Assembly (NCBI GenBank): GCA_945862495.1
Contig: CAMAYM010000045.1
Location: 1 to 19,929 of the forward strand
Length of the DNA stretch: 19,929 nucleotides
Direction of reading: 5' to 3'
DNA from: Bordetella parapertussis
GTDB lineage: Bacteria > Pseudomonadota > Gammaproteobacteria > Burkholderiales > Burkholderiaceae_B
Part shown: piece after piece, positions 1 through 6,353 of the stretch
Layout of the letters: each line of letters opens with the position of its first letter
Position numbering within the stretch: position 1 is the first letter of the stretch
Translations under genes and position numbers: made by a program
The notes under the pieces: model-generated
The model's input: the letters and a program-made list of their open reading frames with translations, nothing else
The model's database searches: none
What the model was told of the DNA's origin: nothing

Positions 1-1
1 C

Positions 2-88
2 ATTCGTCAAACTATTGGCACCATGTTGCAGCAATCTTTCGCGGGGGCGCTGGTCGGGGGGGAGTTGTTCGCACAAGGTCATCAGTAA
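2..88 (+). CDS. 3' end of an unidentified gene (5' truncated by window edge)
   Basis: An open frame runs from the left edge to a TAA at 86-88 and gives 28 residues ending in GGELFAQGHQ. It is on the same strand as fkpB, whose start lies 45 bp downstream, so it may be the preceding member of that transcription unit. The piece has alternating hydrophobic and glycine residues (FAGALVGGELF) but is too short for me to assign a family. It could also be a chance open frame, since only 28 codons are visible. Confidence 0.4.
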   Translation: MRQTIGTMLQQSFAGALVGGELFAQGHQ

Positions 89-133
89 GGCTCTAAAATA
101 GGTGTTTAGCAAAGCCCTCTACGGTGACAGATT

Positions 134-610
134 TTGACTGATCAGGCCCCCAAAACTCCGCCAATTGTCCGTGCGGATTCATACCTTACTCTCCACTACC
201 GCATCGTGATTGAAGACGGTCCTGCAGCTGGGTCAGCGTTTATCGACACGTTCGATGGTCGCCCTGCAACGCTTCAGCTCGGGAGCGGTCAGTGGTCGCC
301 AGGCATGGAGACTCCACTACTCGGACACCCCGAGGGTGATTGTTTTAGTTACACGCTCTCACCTGTCGATGCCTATGGCGATCGGAATCCAGATTTGATT
401 CAACGCGTGTCGCGTGCCATGTTGGCCCAGCACGCGGGAGAAGATGCTGAATTTAATCCGGGTGACATGGTGGAATTCACCGCACCTAATGGCGGTCGTT
501 ATTCTGGTGTGCTGAAAGAGTATGGTGAAGACTCTGCTTTGTTTGACTTTAATCACCCACTTGCTGGTTTAACGTTGCGCGTGGATATCGATTTACTTGG
601 AGTGTTGTGA
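134..610 (+). CDS. fkpB: FKBP-type peptidyl-prolyl cis-trans isomerase, SlyD/FkpB (SlpA) type
   Basis: The product (158 aa) is a small cytoplasmic proline isomerase of the SlyD-like FKBP family, in which the FKBP fold is interrupted by an insert-in-flap chaperone domain. Visible hallmarks are LHYRIVIEDG near residue 20, the LGSGQWSPGME turn (about 49-59) that precedes the flap, the PVDAYGDRNP stretch opening the insert (about 77-86), and the family's closing DFNHPLAG motif near residue 138. The start is a TTG at 134: an in-frame TGA at 125-127 leaves no upstream ATG or GTG, and a GGTGA-like ribosome site lies just before it. The stop (608-610) overlaps the ATG of ispH, so the two are translationally coupled. 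This fkpB-ispH pair is common in proteobacteria. No histidine-rich metal-binding tail is present, which favours FkpB over SlyD. Confidence 0.9.
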   Translation: MTDQAPKTPPIVRADSYLTLHYRIVIEDGPAAGSAFIDTFDGRPATLQLGSGQWSPGMETPLLGHPEGDCFSYTLSPVDAYGDRNPDLIQRVSRAMLAQHAGEDAEFNPGDMVEFTAPNGGRYSGVLKEYGEDSALFDFNHPLAGLTLRVDIDLLGVL

Positions 611-1557
611 TGCAAGGCTCAAGCGCTGAAATATTGCTGGCTCAACCTCGTGGTTTTTGCGCAGGGGTAGACCGTGCCATTGATATCGTGGAACGTGCGC
701 TTGAGCTGCACGGCGCGCCAATCTATGTGCGTCATGAAATCGTACACAACCGTTTCGTCGTCGAGGACTTACGTAATAAGGGTGCGATCTTTATTGATGA
801 ACTTGATGAAGCACCCCAGGGTGGCATTGTGATTTTTTCTGCACATGGCGTCTCTAAAGCGGTTCGAGCCGAGGCTGAACAGCGGGGTCTGCAAGTGTTT
901 GATGCGACCTGCCCGCTGGTCACCAAAGTGCATGTCGAGGTTGAGCGGATGCGTGCCGCGGGTTGCGAGATCATTATGATTGGTCATAAGGGCCACCCAG
1001 AAGTAGAGGGTACGCTCGGTCAGTCCAACCAAGGTATGTATTTGGTGGAAACCACTGCCGATGTCATGGCGCTTGAGGTCGCCAATCCCGCACAGCTCGC
1101 CTTTGTGACTCAGACCACGTTGTCTGTCGATGATGCCTCTGAGGTGGCGCAGGCTTTGCGTACACGGTTTCCCCATATTCAGGAACCCAAGAAAAGCGAC
1201 ATCTGTTACGCCACGCAAAATCGTCAGGATGCGGTCAAGATTCTGGCGCCCGCCTCAGATTTGGTGTTGGTAGTGGGCAGTGCAAATAGCTCCAACTCTA
1301 ATCGTCTGCGCGAAGTCGCCGAGCGGATGGGAATTGCCTCCTACTTGATCGACGGACCTGAGTCTATTGATCCAGCCTGGCTAGAGGGCCGTCAGCGGAT
1401 TGGCATTACAGCGGGAGCCTCTGCGCCTGAGTTACTGGTTCAGCAGGTAATTCATCGGCTCAAAGAGCTTGGTGCAGTATCCGTGCGCACCATGGATGGC
1501 TTGCATGAGAGTGTTTCCTTTCCCTTACCCAAAGGCTTGTCTCGCAAGACGACTTAA
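610..1557 (+). CDS. ispH: 4-hydroxy-3-methylbut-2-enyl diphosphate reductase (IspH/LytB)
   Basis: IspH catalyses the last step of the MEP isoprenoid pathway, reducing HMBPP to IPP and DMAPP with a 4Fe-4S cluster. The three cluster cysteines are in their family contexts: PRGFCAGVDRA (C17), FDATCPLVTKVH (C101) and DICYATQNRQ (C199). The substrate-binding motifs SAHGVS, GHKGHPEVEGTLGQ, GSANSSNSNRL and TAGASAPE are all present. At 315 aa the length is normal. I chose the ATG at 610 because it overlaps the fkpB TGA; a GTG at 607 directly before it would add one residue. The gene ends at 1557, overlapping the stop of the convergent TAXI-type gene by 4 bp, and no rho-independent terminator lies between them. 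Confidence 0.97.
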   Translation: MQGSSAEILLAQPRGFCAGVDRAIDIVERALELHGAPIYVRHEIVHNRFVVEDLRNKGAIFIDELDEAPQGGIVIFSAHGVSKAVRAEAEQRGLQVFDATCPLVTKVHVEVERMRAAGCEIIMIGHKGHPEVEGTLGQSNQGMYLVETTADVMALEVANPAQLAFVTQTTLSVDDASEVAQALRTRFPHIQEPKKSDICYATQNRQDAVKILAPASDLVLVVGSANSSNSNRLREVAERMGIASYLIDGPESIDPAWLEGRQRIGITAGASAPELLVQQVIHRLKELGAVSVRTMDGLHESVSFPLPKGLSRKTT

Positions 1558-2927
1558 GCATCGCGTGCGCGCTGGGGTCGTTCGATCAAGTTTCTAACAA
1601 AATCGATGGTCGTGCGCAGGGTGTAGTACTCACTGACTACCGCGCGTGGCACGCGAAGTTTTTGCGCATGCTTATCGAGTTCGTCCAGTCTTTGCAAATA
1701 GGCATCATGTTGCGTGGGATCGTAGTCCGTTTCAAGTTCTTGCTCAAAGAGTTTGAGTGCGCCATACACTTCGTTGAGACGTGAACGGACTCGACGCAGT
1801 CGATAGGCAGGCAAGGACTTGAGAATAGGGTAGGCGAATGCAGCCATTGGTAACAACAAAATCACCATACGGTTGAGAAATTCGGCTAGCCAAAAAGGCA
1901 TGTATTCCAACATGCTTGGTGCGCCATTTTCATAAAAACTTTTGGCTACGTCACTTTCCTCTATCACCGAATCTTTGTAGGCAGGAAATTCCCCGTAGCT
2001 TGCAAAAAACGAGCGTCCGCTATTTACTTTTTCAGCCGCTTGCAAAAACAGGAGCTGGATCGCGGGGTGCATATTTGGATTAATCACTAGGTTGGTTGTG
2101 GGGGCAATGGTCTGAATCGTTTGAGACGGTTCATTGCGTGGCAAGTTTAAGGAGCCCTCTGGAATAGTCAAGACATGGTAGAAGGGGAATAAGCGTGCAA
2201 ATGCTTCTGCTTTCCTAAACCCCGCCACGCGAGCATTTGGATCGTTAATCATGGCTTGGACATTTTCTGAGTCTAAACCGTCAACCATGACCACAGTATC
2301 TATCGTGCCATTTTTAAAAGCTTCTACGGCCTGGCTGTTAGAAAGGGTTTTGAAATTTTTAGACAACTCTTGGTGTGTCAACTGCAATAGGCGAAGTGCA
2401 TGAAAGTAGGTGCCGCTTCCAGGTTCTCCGATTGAGATGGGGTGCTCAAGTAATTCAAAATTAGGCAATGAGTCAGGACTAAATAAGTCCTTTCTAAAAA
2501 AAATCCATAGCGGTTCGTATTCCACGCTCCCAAGTGATTGAAGGCCTTGCGCTTCTTCGCGACTGGTTACTACACCGCCTTGAATGAATGCTGCCTGCAT
2601 ACGATCATTTCGGTCTTTGATACGCTGAATATTTTCTTCGGCGCCCTTTGTTTTTTCGAGCTCAAGTGTGACGCCGTTTTTCTTAAAGTAGTCCACATAC
2701 TGTTTGGCGAGATCTTCATAAGAGTCGCCGATTGCACCCGTGCCTATTAGGACGTGCTTTGGTGGAGCGGGTTTGGCTAACCAAATGACGACGGCGAACA
2801 GCGAAAGTAACAGGAGGATAAGTAGCCAAGCTTCACGGATAAATTGAAATACATTTTTTATCTCTTCGCGCACGATTTCGTAAATGGCGATGACATGATC
2901 GCGCACCTCATGTTTAAAACTATCCAT
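1554..2927 (-). CDS. Membrane-anchored TAXI-family (TRAP-type) solute-binding protein
   Basis: The 457-aa product resembles TAXI-type TRAP substrate-binding proteins. It has no cleavable signal peptide. An amphipathic cytoplasmic N-terminus leads to a transmembrane helix at about 34-51 (WLLILLLLSLFAVVIWLA). A periplasmic binding-protein domain follows, with IGTGAIGDSYEDLA near 61, IGEPGSGTYFHA in the middle and a VVMVDGLDSENV stretch. A second transmembrane helix lies at about 355-372, and a charged helical tail of about 85 residues is predicted on the cytoplasmic side. No TRAP membrane subunit is encoded nearby, so it may act as a sensor or an orphan binding protein rather than in classical transport. 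The start is 20 bp after the lipocalin stop, with AAGG upstream, so the two genes are probably cotranscribed. The ligand is unknown. Confidence 0.75.
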   Translation of the reverse strand: MDSFKHEVRDHVIAIYEIVREEIKNVFQFIREAWLLILLLLSLFAVVIWLAKPAPPKHVLIGTGAIGDSYEDLAKQYVDYFKKNGVTLELEKTKGAEENIQRIKDRNDRMQAAFIQGGVVTSREEAQGLQSLGSVEYEPLWIFFRKDLFSPDSLPNFELLEHPISIGEPGSGTYFHALRLLQLTHQELSKNFKTLSNSQAVEAFKNGTIDTVVMVDGLDSENVQAMINDPNARVAGFRKAEAFARLFPFYHVLTIPEGSLNLPRNEPSQTIQTIAPTTNLVINPNMHPAIQLLFLQAAEKVNSGRSFFASYGEFPAYKDSVIEESDVAKSFYENGAPSMLEYMPFWLAEFLNRMVILLLPMAAFAYPILKSLPAYRLRRVRSRLNEVYGALKLFEQELETDYDPTQHDAYLQRLDELDKHAQKLRVPRAVVSEYYTLRTTIDFVRNLIERPQRARDA

Positions 2928-2947
2928 GCCAGTCTGTACCTTGGTAT

Positions 2948-3541
2948 TTAGTTGTCCGTTCTGGTGTGCGATACCCAGATCAGTTTGTCTGTCGCGAAGC
3001 CCATTTTTTTTGCCTGTGTGACGAGTGCATCACGTACCTCGGGCGCAAGTGTTTTAGTACGGGCCAATATCCATAGGTAGTCACGATCAGGGCCCGCGAC
3101 GAGCGCCCACTGATAGCCCGTCTGATCAAGGGCTAGGACATGATAACCGCCGTAGAAGGGTCCAAAGAAAGACACCTTGAGCGAGCCTTGGTTTTGGCTA
3201 CCTGTAAACAATGCACGTCCTGTTGCGGACTTCCATTCGTCTTTTTTGGTGTTGAAACCGCGGTTGATGACCTCTAGGCTGCCATCTGGTTTAAGCGAGT
3301 ATGTGGCGCTGACATCCGTGAGGCCGCGCTCAAAAGAATGGTCCAACCGGGCGATTTCAAACCATTTGCCGAGGTAACGATTGACATCAAACGGGGTAAC
3401 GGAGGTGAGTCCCTCTGGCGGTGCTGTTGAGCAGCCTGACATGGCGAGGCAGAAGGTAGTTGCGGTCAAGGCAACCCATAGGGCGCGGACGAGCCGCAAT
3501 CTTAGGGAGTAAGACGTGCTCAGTATATTCAACTTTATCAT
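2948..3541 (-). CDS. Lipocalin-family outer-membrane lipoprotein (Blc-like)
   Basis: The protein (197 aa) is a bacterial lipocalin, a family of beta-barrels that bind lipids or other hydrophobic ligands and are implicated in envelope maintenance. The N-terminus has a basic segment (RLRLVRA), a hydrophobic core and a lipobox LAMSGC, so Cys37 is the expected lipidation site after signal peptidase II cleavage. The lipocalin signature is clear at about 56-64 (RYLGKWFEIAR, with the invariant G-x-W). The Blc-like middle (RGFNTKKDEWKSATGRA) and the later strands YHVLALD, YQWALVAGPDRDYLWILART also fit. Residue +2 after Cys is Ser, not Asp, consistent with outer-membrane sorting. It leads a two-gene unit with the TAXI-type protein. 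The symbol blc would be plausible, but orthology is not tested. Confidence 0.88.
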   Translation of the reverse strand: MIKLNILSTSYSLRLRLVRALWVALTATTFCLAMSGCSTAPPEGLTSVTPFDVNRYLGKWFEIARLDHSFERGLTDVSATYSLKPDGSLEVINRGFNTKKDEWKSATGRALFTGSQNQGSLKVSFFGPFYGGYHVLALDQTGYQWALVAGPDRDYLWILARTKTLAPEVRDALVTQAKKMGFATDKLIWVSHTRTDN

Positions 3542-3562
3542 TGGTCAAGGGTAGCCGAGTCG

Positions 3563-3574
3563 GCGTGATCACGC
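3563..3574. promoter_or_regulatory. Perfect 12-bp palindrome upstream of the lipocalin gene
   Basis: The sequence GCGTGATCACGC is its own reverse complement. It sits 22-33 bp upstream of the lipocalin start codon, with a TTGACA-like hexamer (minus strand) a few bases further upstream. The position suits an operator for a dimeric repressor, but no regulator is identified and chance is possible. Confidence 0.25.
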
Positions 3575-3650
3575 AATATATTGTCAAGTTAAACACCACC
3601 ATTAAGCGCCTAGGGTGGATGATGTTTAATCAAAATGGCTTAAATAAGAT

Positions 3651-5324
3651 TTACGATAGACCGGTGATGTCGCCAGCCTCGTTGATGTCGATGCCATTGG
3701 CGGCAGGTACGACAGGCAGACCTGGCATGGTCATGATGTCACCACATACGACGACAACAAACCCCGCACCTGCGGCCAGGCGCACTTCGCGGATCGCCAA
3801 GGTATGACCGCTTGGCGCACCGCGTAGTTTGGAATCCGAAGAGAATGAATATTGAGTTTTGGCGATACATACAGGTAGATGACCATAGCCATCATCTTCA
3901 AGTTGTGCGAACTGAGCCCTGACTTTTGCGTCGCAAGTGATGCCATCGGCGCCATAGGTTTTGACGGCGATGGTGCCGACTTTTTCTAAAAGCGACGCAG
4001 CGTCTTCGTATAAAAACTTAAAGTGATTGGGTTGATCGCAGAGCTTTACGACCGCATGTGCGAGCTCTGCGGCGCCTGGACCACCTTTTGCCCAGTGCTC
4101 GGCCAGTACGACCTCTACACCGAGCGCAGCGGCCGTGGATTGGAGGAGCTCAATTTCAGCGGGTGTGTCCTCGGTGCGATGGTTGATTGCGACGACGCAA
4201 GGTAGTCCAAAGTTATGTTGAATGTTGTGAATATGACGCTCAAGGTTGACCAGGCCTGCGCGTAGTGCGTTGAGATTTTCTTTACCGACGTCTTTGACCT
4301 CGACACCGCCGTGGTATTTCAAGGCGCGCACGGTTGCTACCAGTACAACGGCTGAGGGGGCTAATCCAGCTTTACGACATTTGATATCTAGGAATTTTTC
4401 AGCACCCAGGTCGGCTCCAAAGCCTGCTTCGGTGACAACATAGTCTGCGAGTTTGAGCGCTGTGGAGGTGGCCAGCACGGAGTTACAACCGTGTGCAATA
4501 TTGGCAAAAGGGCCGCCATGCACAATCGCGAGATTGTTTTCAAGCGTTTGAACAATATTAGGTGCGAGGGCTTCTTTGAGTAGCGCAGCCATGGCGCCTT
4601 GCGCTTGTAAATCGCGTGCGCGAATGGGCTTGCCGGAGAGTGAATGGCCAACAACAATTTCGCCCAGGCGTTCTTTGAGTTCTTGGAGACTATTGACCAG
4701 GCAAAAAATCGCCATGACTTCGGAAGCGACAACAATATCAAAGTGATCTTCGCGGGGAAAACCGTTGGCGGTTCCGCCGAGGCCTACGACAATTTGGCGA
4801 AGGGCGCGGTCATTGAGATCGACCACACGCCTCCAGGTGATGCGTCGCACGTCGAACTGAAGTTTGTTGCCGTGGTGAATGTGATTGTCGATCAGGGCGG
4901 CCAACAAGTTGTTGGCAAGAGCGATGGCATTAAAGTCGCCTGTGAAATGCAGGTTAATGTCTTCCATCGGCACGACTTGCGCCATGCCGCCACCTGCTGC
5001 ACCGCCTTTCATGCCGAATACCGGACCAAGCGAAGGCTCACGCAAACAAATCATGGCGCGTTTGCCAATATGATTTAGTGCATCGCCAAGCCCTACGGTT
5101 GTGGTCGTTTTGCCTTCGCCTGCCGGCGTGGGGGAGATCGCTGTAACCAAGACAAGCTTTCCATTGGGGCGGTCTTTAAGTGAGCGGATGTAGTCGAGGG
5201 AGAGCTTGGCTTTAAAGCGACCATAGGGCTCTAGTGCGTCCTCTGGGATGTTTGCCTTGGCAGGTGCGAGCTTAAGAATAGGTGTTTTTTGTGCTGCTTG
5301 GGCAATATCAAGATCAGAACGCAT
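3651..5324 (-). CDS. fhs: Formate-tetrahydrofolate ligase (10-formyl-THF synthetase)
   Basis: Fhs makes 10-formyl-tetrahydrofolate from formate, THF and ATP, supplying one-carbon units for purine and formyl-methionine synthesis. The 557-aa length is normal for the monofunctional bacterial enzyme. The nucleotide-binding loop TPAGEGKTTTTVGL is at about 66-79. Other family blocks follow: LREPSLGPVFGMKGGAAGGG, NLHFTGDFNAIALANNLLAA, the VHGGPFANIAHGCNS stretch, EAGFGADLGAEKFLDIKCR, and a C-terminal GDIMTMPGLPVVPAA. The start is ATG at 5324, with only a weak ribosome site (AGG about 8 nt upstream). A 98-bp gap separates it from tag, so it may have its own promoter, but I see no convincing one. The neighbours give no one-carbon operon. 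Confidence 0.97.
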   Translation of the reverse strand: MRSDLDIAQAAQKTPILKLAPAKANIPEDALEPYGRFKAKLSLDYIRSLKDRPNGKLVLVTAISPTPAGEGKTTTTVGLGDALNHIGKRAMICLREPSLGPVFGMKGGAAGGGMAQVVPMEDINLHFTGDFNAIALANNLLAALIDNHIHHGNKLQFDVRRITWRRVVDLNDRALRQIVVGLGGTANGFPREDHFDIVVASEVMAIFCLVNSLQELKERLGEIVVGHSLSGKPIRARDLQAQGAMAALLKEALAPNIVQTLENNLAIVHGGPFANIAHGCNSVLATSTALKLADYVVTEAGFGADLGAEKFLDIKCRKAGLAPSAVVLVATVRALKYHGGVEVKDVGKENLNALRAGLVNLERHIHNIQHNFGLPCVVAINHRTEDTPAEIELLQSTAAALGVEVVLAEHWAKGGPGAAELAHAVVKLCDQPNHFKFLYEDAASLLEKVGTIAVKTYGADGITCDAKVRAQFAQLEDDGYGHLPVCIAKTQYSFSSDSKLRGAPSGHTLAIREVRLAAGAGFVVVVCGDIMTMPGLPVVPAANGIDINEAGDITGLS

Positions 5325-5422
5325 AGGGTACCTAGATAGACTAAAGATTTAAAACCTATATCCTAGAACAATTCAGGTTGTGACGGCGCGATAGGATTGG
5401 TGTCAGAGTAACGGCGCATAGT
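5325..5422. other. Gap between tag and fhs, no clear element
   Basis: This 98-bp stretch is the presumed leader of fhs on the minus strand. I looked for a sigma-70 promoter and for THF- or ZTP-type riboswitch motifs and saw nothing convincing. AT-rich sequence (5340-5370) lies close to fhs and could hold a -10 element. Confidence 0.3.
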
Positions 5423-5998
5423 CTAGGCCAGCTTCATCTGTTGGACTGGCAAATGCCGGTGGCACGTCACTAAATGATCATTGACCATCCCTGATGCCTG
5501 CATAAAAGCGTAACAAATGGTCGAACCCACAAACTTAAAGCCAATTTTCTGTAGCGCTTTGCTCATGGCGTCGGATTCAGCTGTTTTGGTAGGTACCTCA
5601 GAGAGAGACAAGCGATTATTTTGAATGGGCGTGTGATTGACGAACTGCCATACAAAGTCATTGAATGTCTTATCCTCTTTAGTAAGGGCTAAATAGGCTT
5701 TGGCATTACCGATAGTGGCTGCGATTTTGAGTTTGTTCCGAATGATGCCGGGATCGTTGAGCAAAGCATTCACTTTTCTTTCATCGTATCGCGCGATAAT
5801 TGCTGGATCAAAGGCATCGAAAACGATGCGGTAGTGTTCGCGTTTATTTAGGACCGTTGACCAAGAGAGTCCGGCTTGGGCACCCTCGAGATTAATGAGC
5901 TCAAATAATGCGCGATCATCGCGCATGGGGACACCCCATTCCGTATCGTGGTAGTGACGATAAAGGTCAGAGCCTTCGCACCAAGGGCAGCGTTGCAT
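5423..5998 (-). CDS. tag: DNA-3-methyladenine glycosylase I
   Basis: Tag excises 3-methyladenine from alkylated DNA and starts base-excision repair. The N-terminal block MQRCPWCEGSDLYRHYHDTEWG matches the family, and its zinc ligands fall at the same numbers as in E. coli Tag: Cys4, His17, His175 and Cys179 (NDHLVTC). The central blocks LFELINLEGAQAGLSW and IIRNKLKIAATIGNAKA form the helix-hairpin-helix region and the base pocket, including the catalytic Glu of LEGAQAGLSW. At 191 aa it is full length. It lies on the same strand as fhs and downstream of tRNA-Thr. There is no Ada-type neighbour, so it is probably constitutive. Confidence 0.96.
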   Translation of the reverse strand: MQRCPWCEGSDLYRHYHDTEWGVPMRDDRALFELINLEGAQAGLSWSTVLNKREHYRIVFDAFDPAIIARYDERKVNALLNDPGIIRNKLKIAATIGNAKAYLALTKEDKTFNDFVWQFVNHTPIQNNRLSLSEVPTKTAESDAMSKALQKIGFKFVGSTICYAFMQASGMVNDHLVTCHRHLPVQQMKLA

Positions 5999-6136
5999 GG
6001 AGTGTCCGAATGTTTTTGGAGTATGTGTTCAGTGCTCAGGTTCGTTTTTCTATTTTCCCGACTGCACTGCACTTGGCATTGATGTTGCACCAAACTACAC
6101 CAGTCCGCACTGTTGAGACGCTAGGACCTTTTAAAG

Positions 6137-6212
6137 TGGTGCCGATGATCGGAATCGAACTGACGACCTTCGCATTACGAATGCGCTGCTCTACCAACTG
6201 AGCTACATCGGC
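6137..6212 (-). tRNA. tRNA-Thr (anticodon CGT)
   Basis: The minus strand gives a complete 76-nt cloverleaf with an encoded CCA (TGG at 6137-6139 on the plus strand). The acceptor stem pairs GCCGATG with the 3' side ending ATCGGC. The D-arm is GCTCAGTTGGTAGAGC, and the anticodon loop TTCGTAA gives CGT. The T-arm contains GTTCGATTC. The sequence closely resembles E. coli thrW-type tRNA-Thr. The 27-43 pair of the anticodon stem is a G-A mismatch, which is also seen in that tRNA. Confidence 0.97.
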
Positions 6213-6220
6213 GCGCTTGA

Positions 6221-6226
6221 AGTATA
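6221..6226 (-). promoter_or_regulatory. -10-like hexamer for tRNA-Thr
   Basis: On the minus strand TATACT lies 8 nt upstream of the mature tRNA 5' end, a position that would give a very short leader. I could not find a good -35 hexamer at 16-18 bp. Confidence 0.35.
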
Positions 6227-6284
6227 TCAGACCAAAATTAGAGCTTTTTCAGGACGTTTTACCCTTGATGCATCGGTTTTAAGC

Positions 6285-6310
6285 CCTCTAAGACCCTTTG
6301 GGTCTTGAGG
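6285..6310. other. Strong stem-loop between tRNA-Thr and ygiQ
   Basis: CCTC, one unpaired T, then AAGACCC pairs across a TTT loop with GGGTCTTGAGG, giving 11 base pairs. Neither side has a T-run, so it is not a standard intrinsic terminator. It lies between the divergent tRNA-Thr and ygiQ genes, upstream of the probable ygiQ promoter. Confidence 0.55.
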
Positions 6311-6314
6311 CGAA

Positions 6315-6345
6315 CCTTGTTTATAGGGGTAATTACTCGGATAAT
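6315..6345 (+). promoter_or_regulatory. Possible sigma-70 promoter for ygiQ
   Basis: TTGTTT and GATAAT are separated by 17 bp just before the ygiQ start at 6354. If this is used, the transcript would have almost no leader. The AAGGG at 6346-6350 is closer to the ATG than usual, so near-leaderless translation is possible. Confidence 0.3.
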
Positions 6346-6353
6346 AAGGGTAT

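Noticed and set aside
5325..5422. A THF or ZTP riboswitch upstream of fhs
   Set aside because: The conserved core elements could not be recognised in 98 bp, and the region lacks an obvious expression platform.
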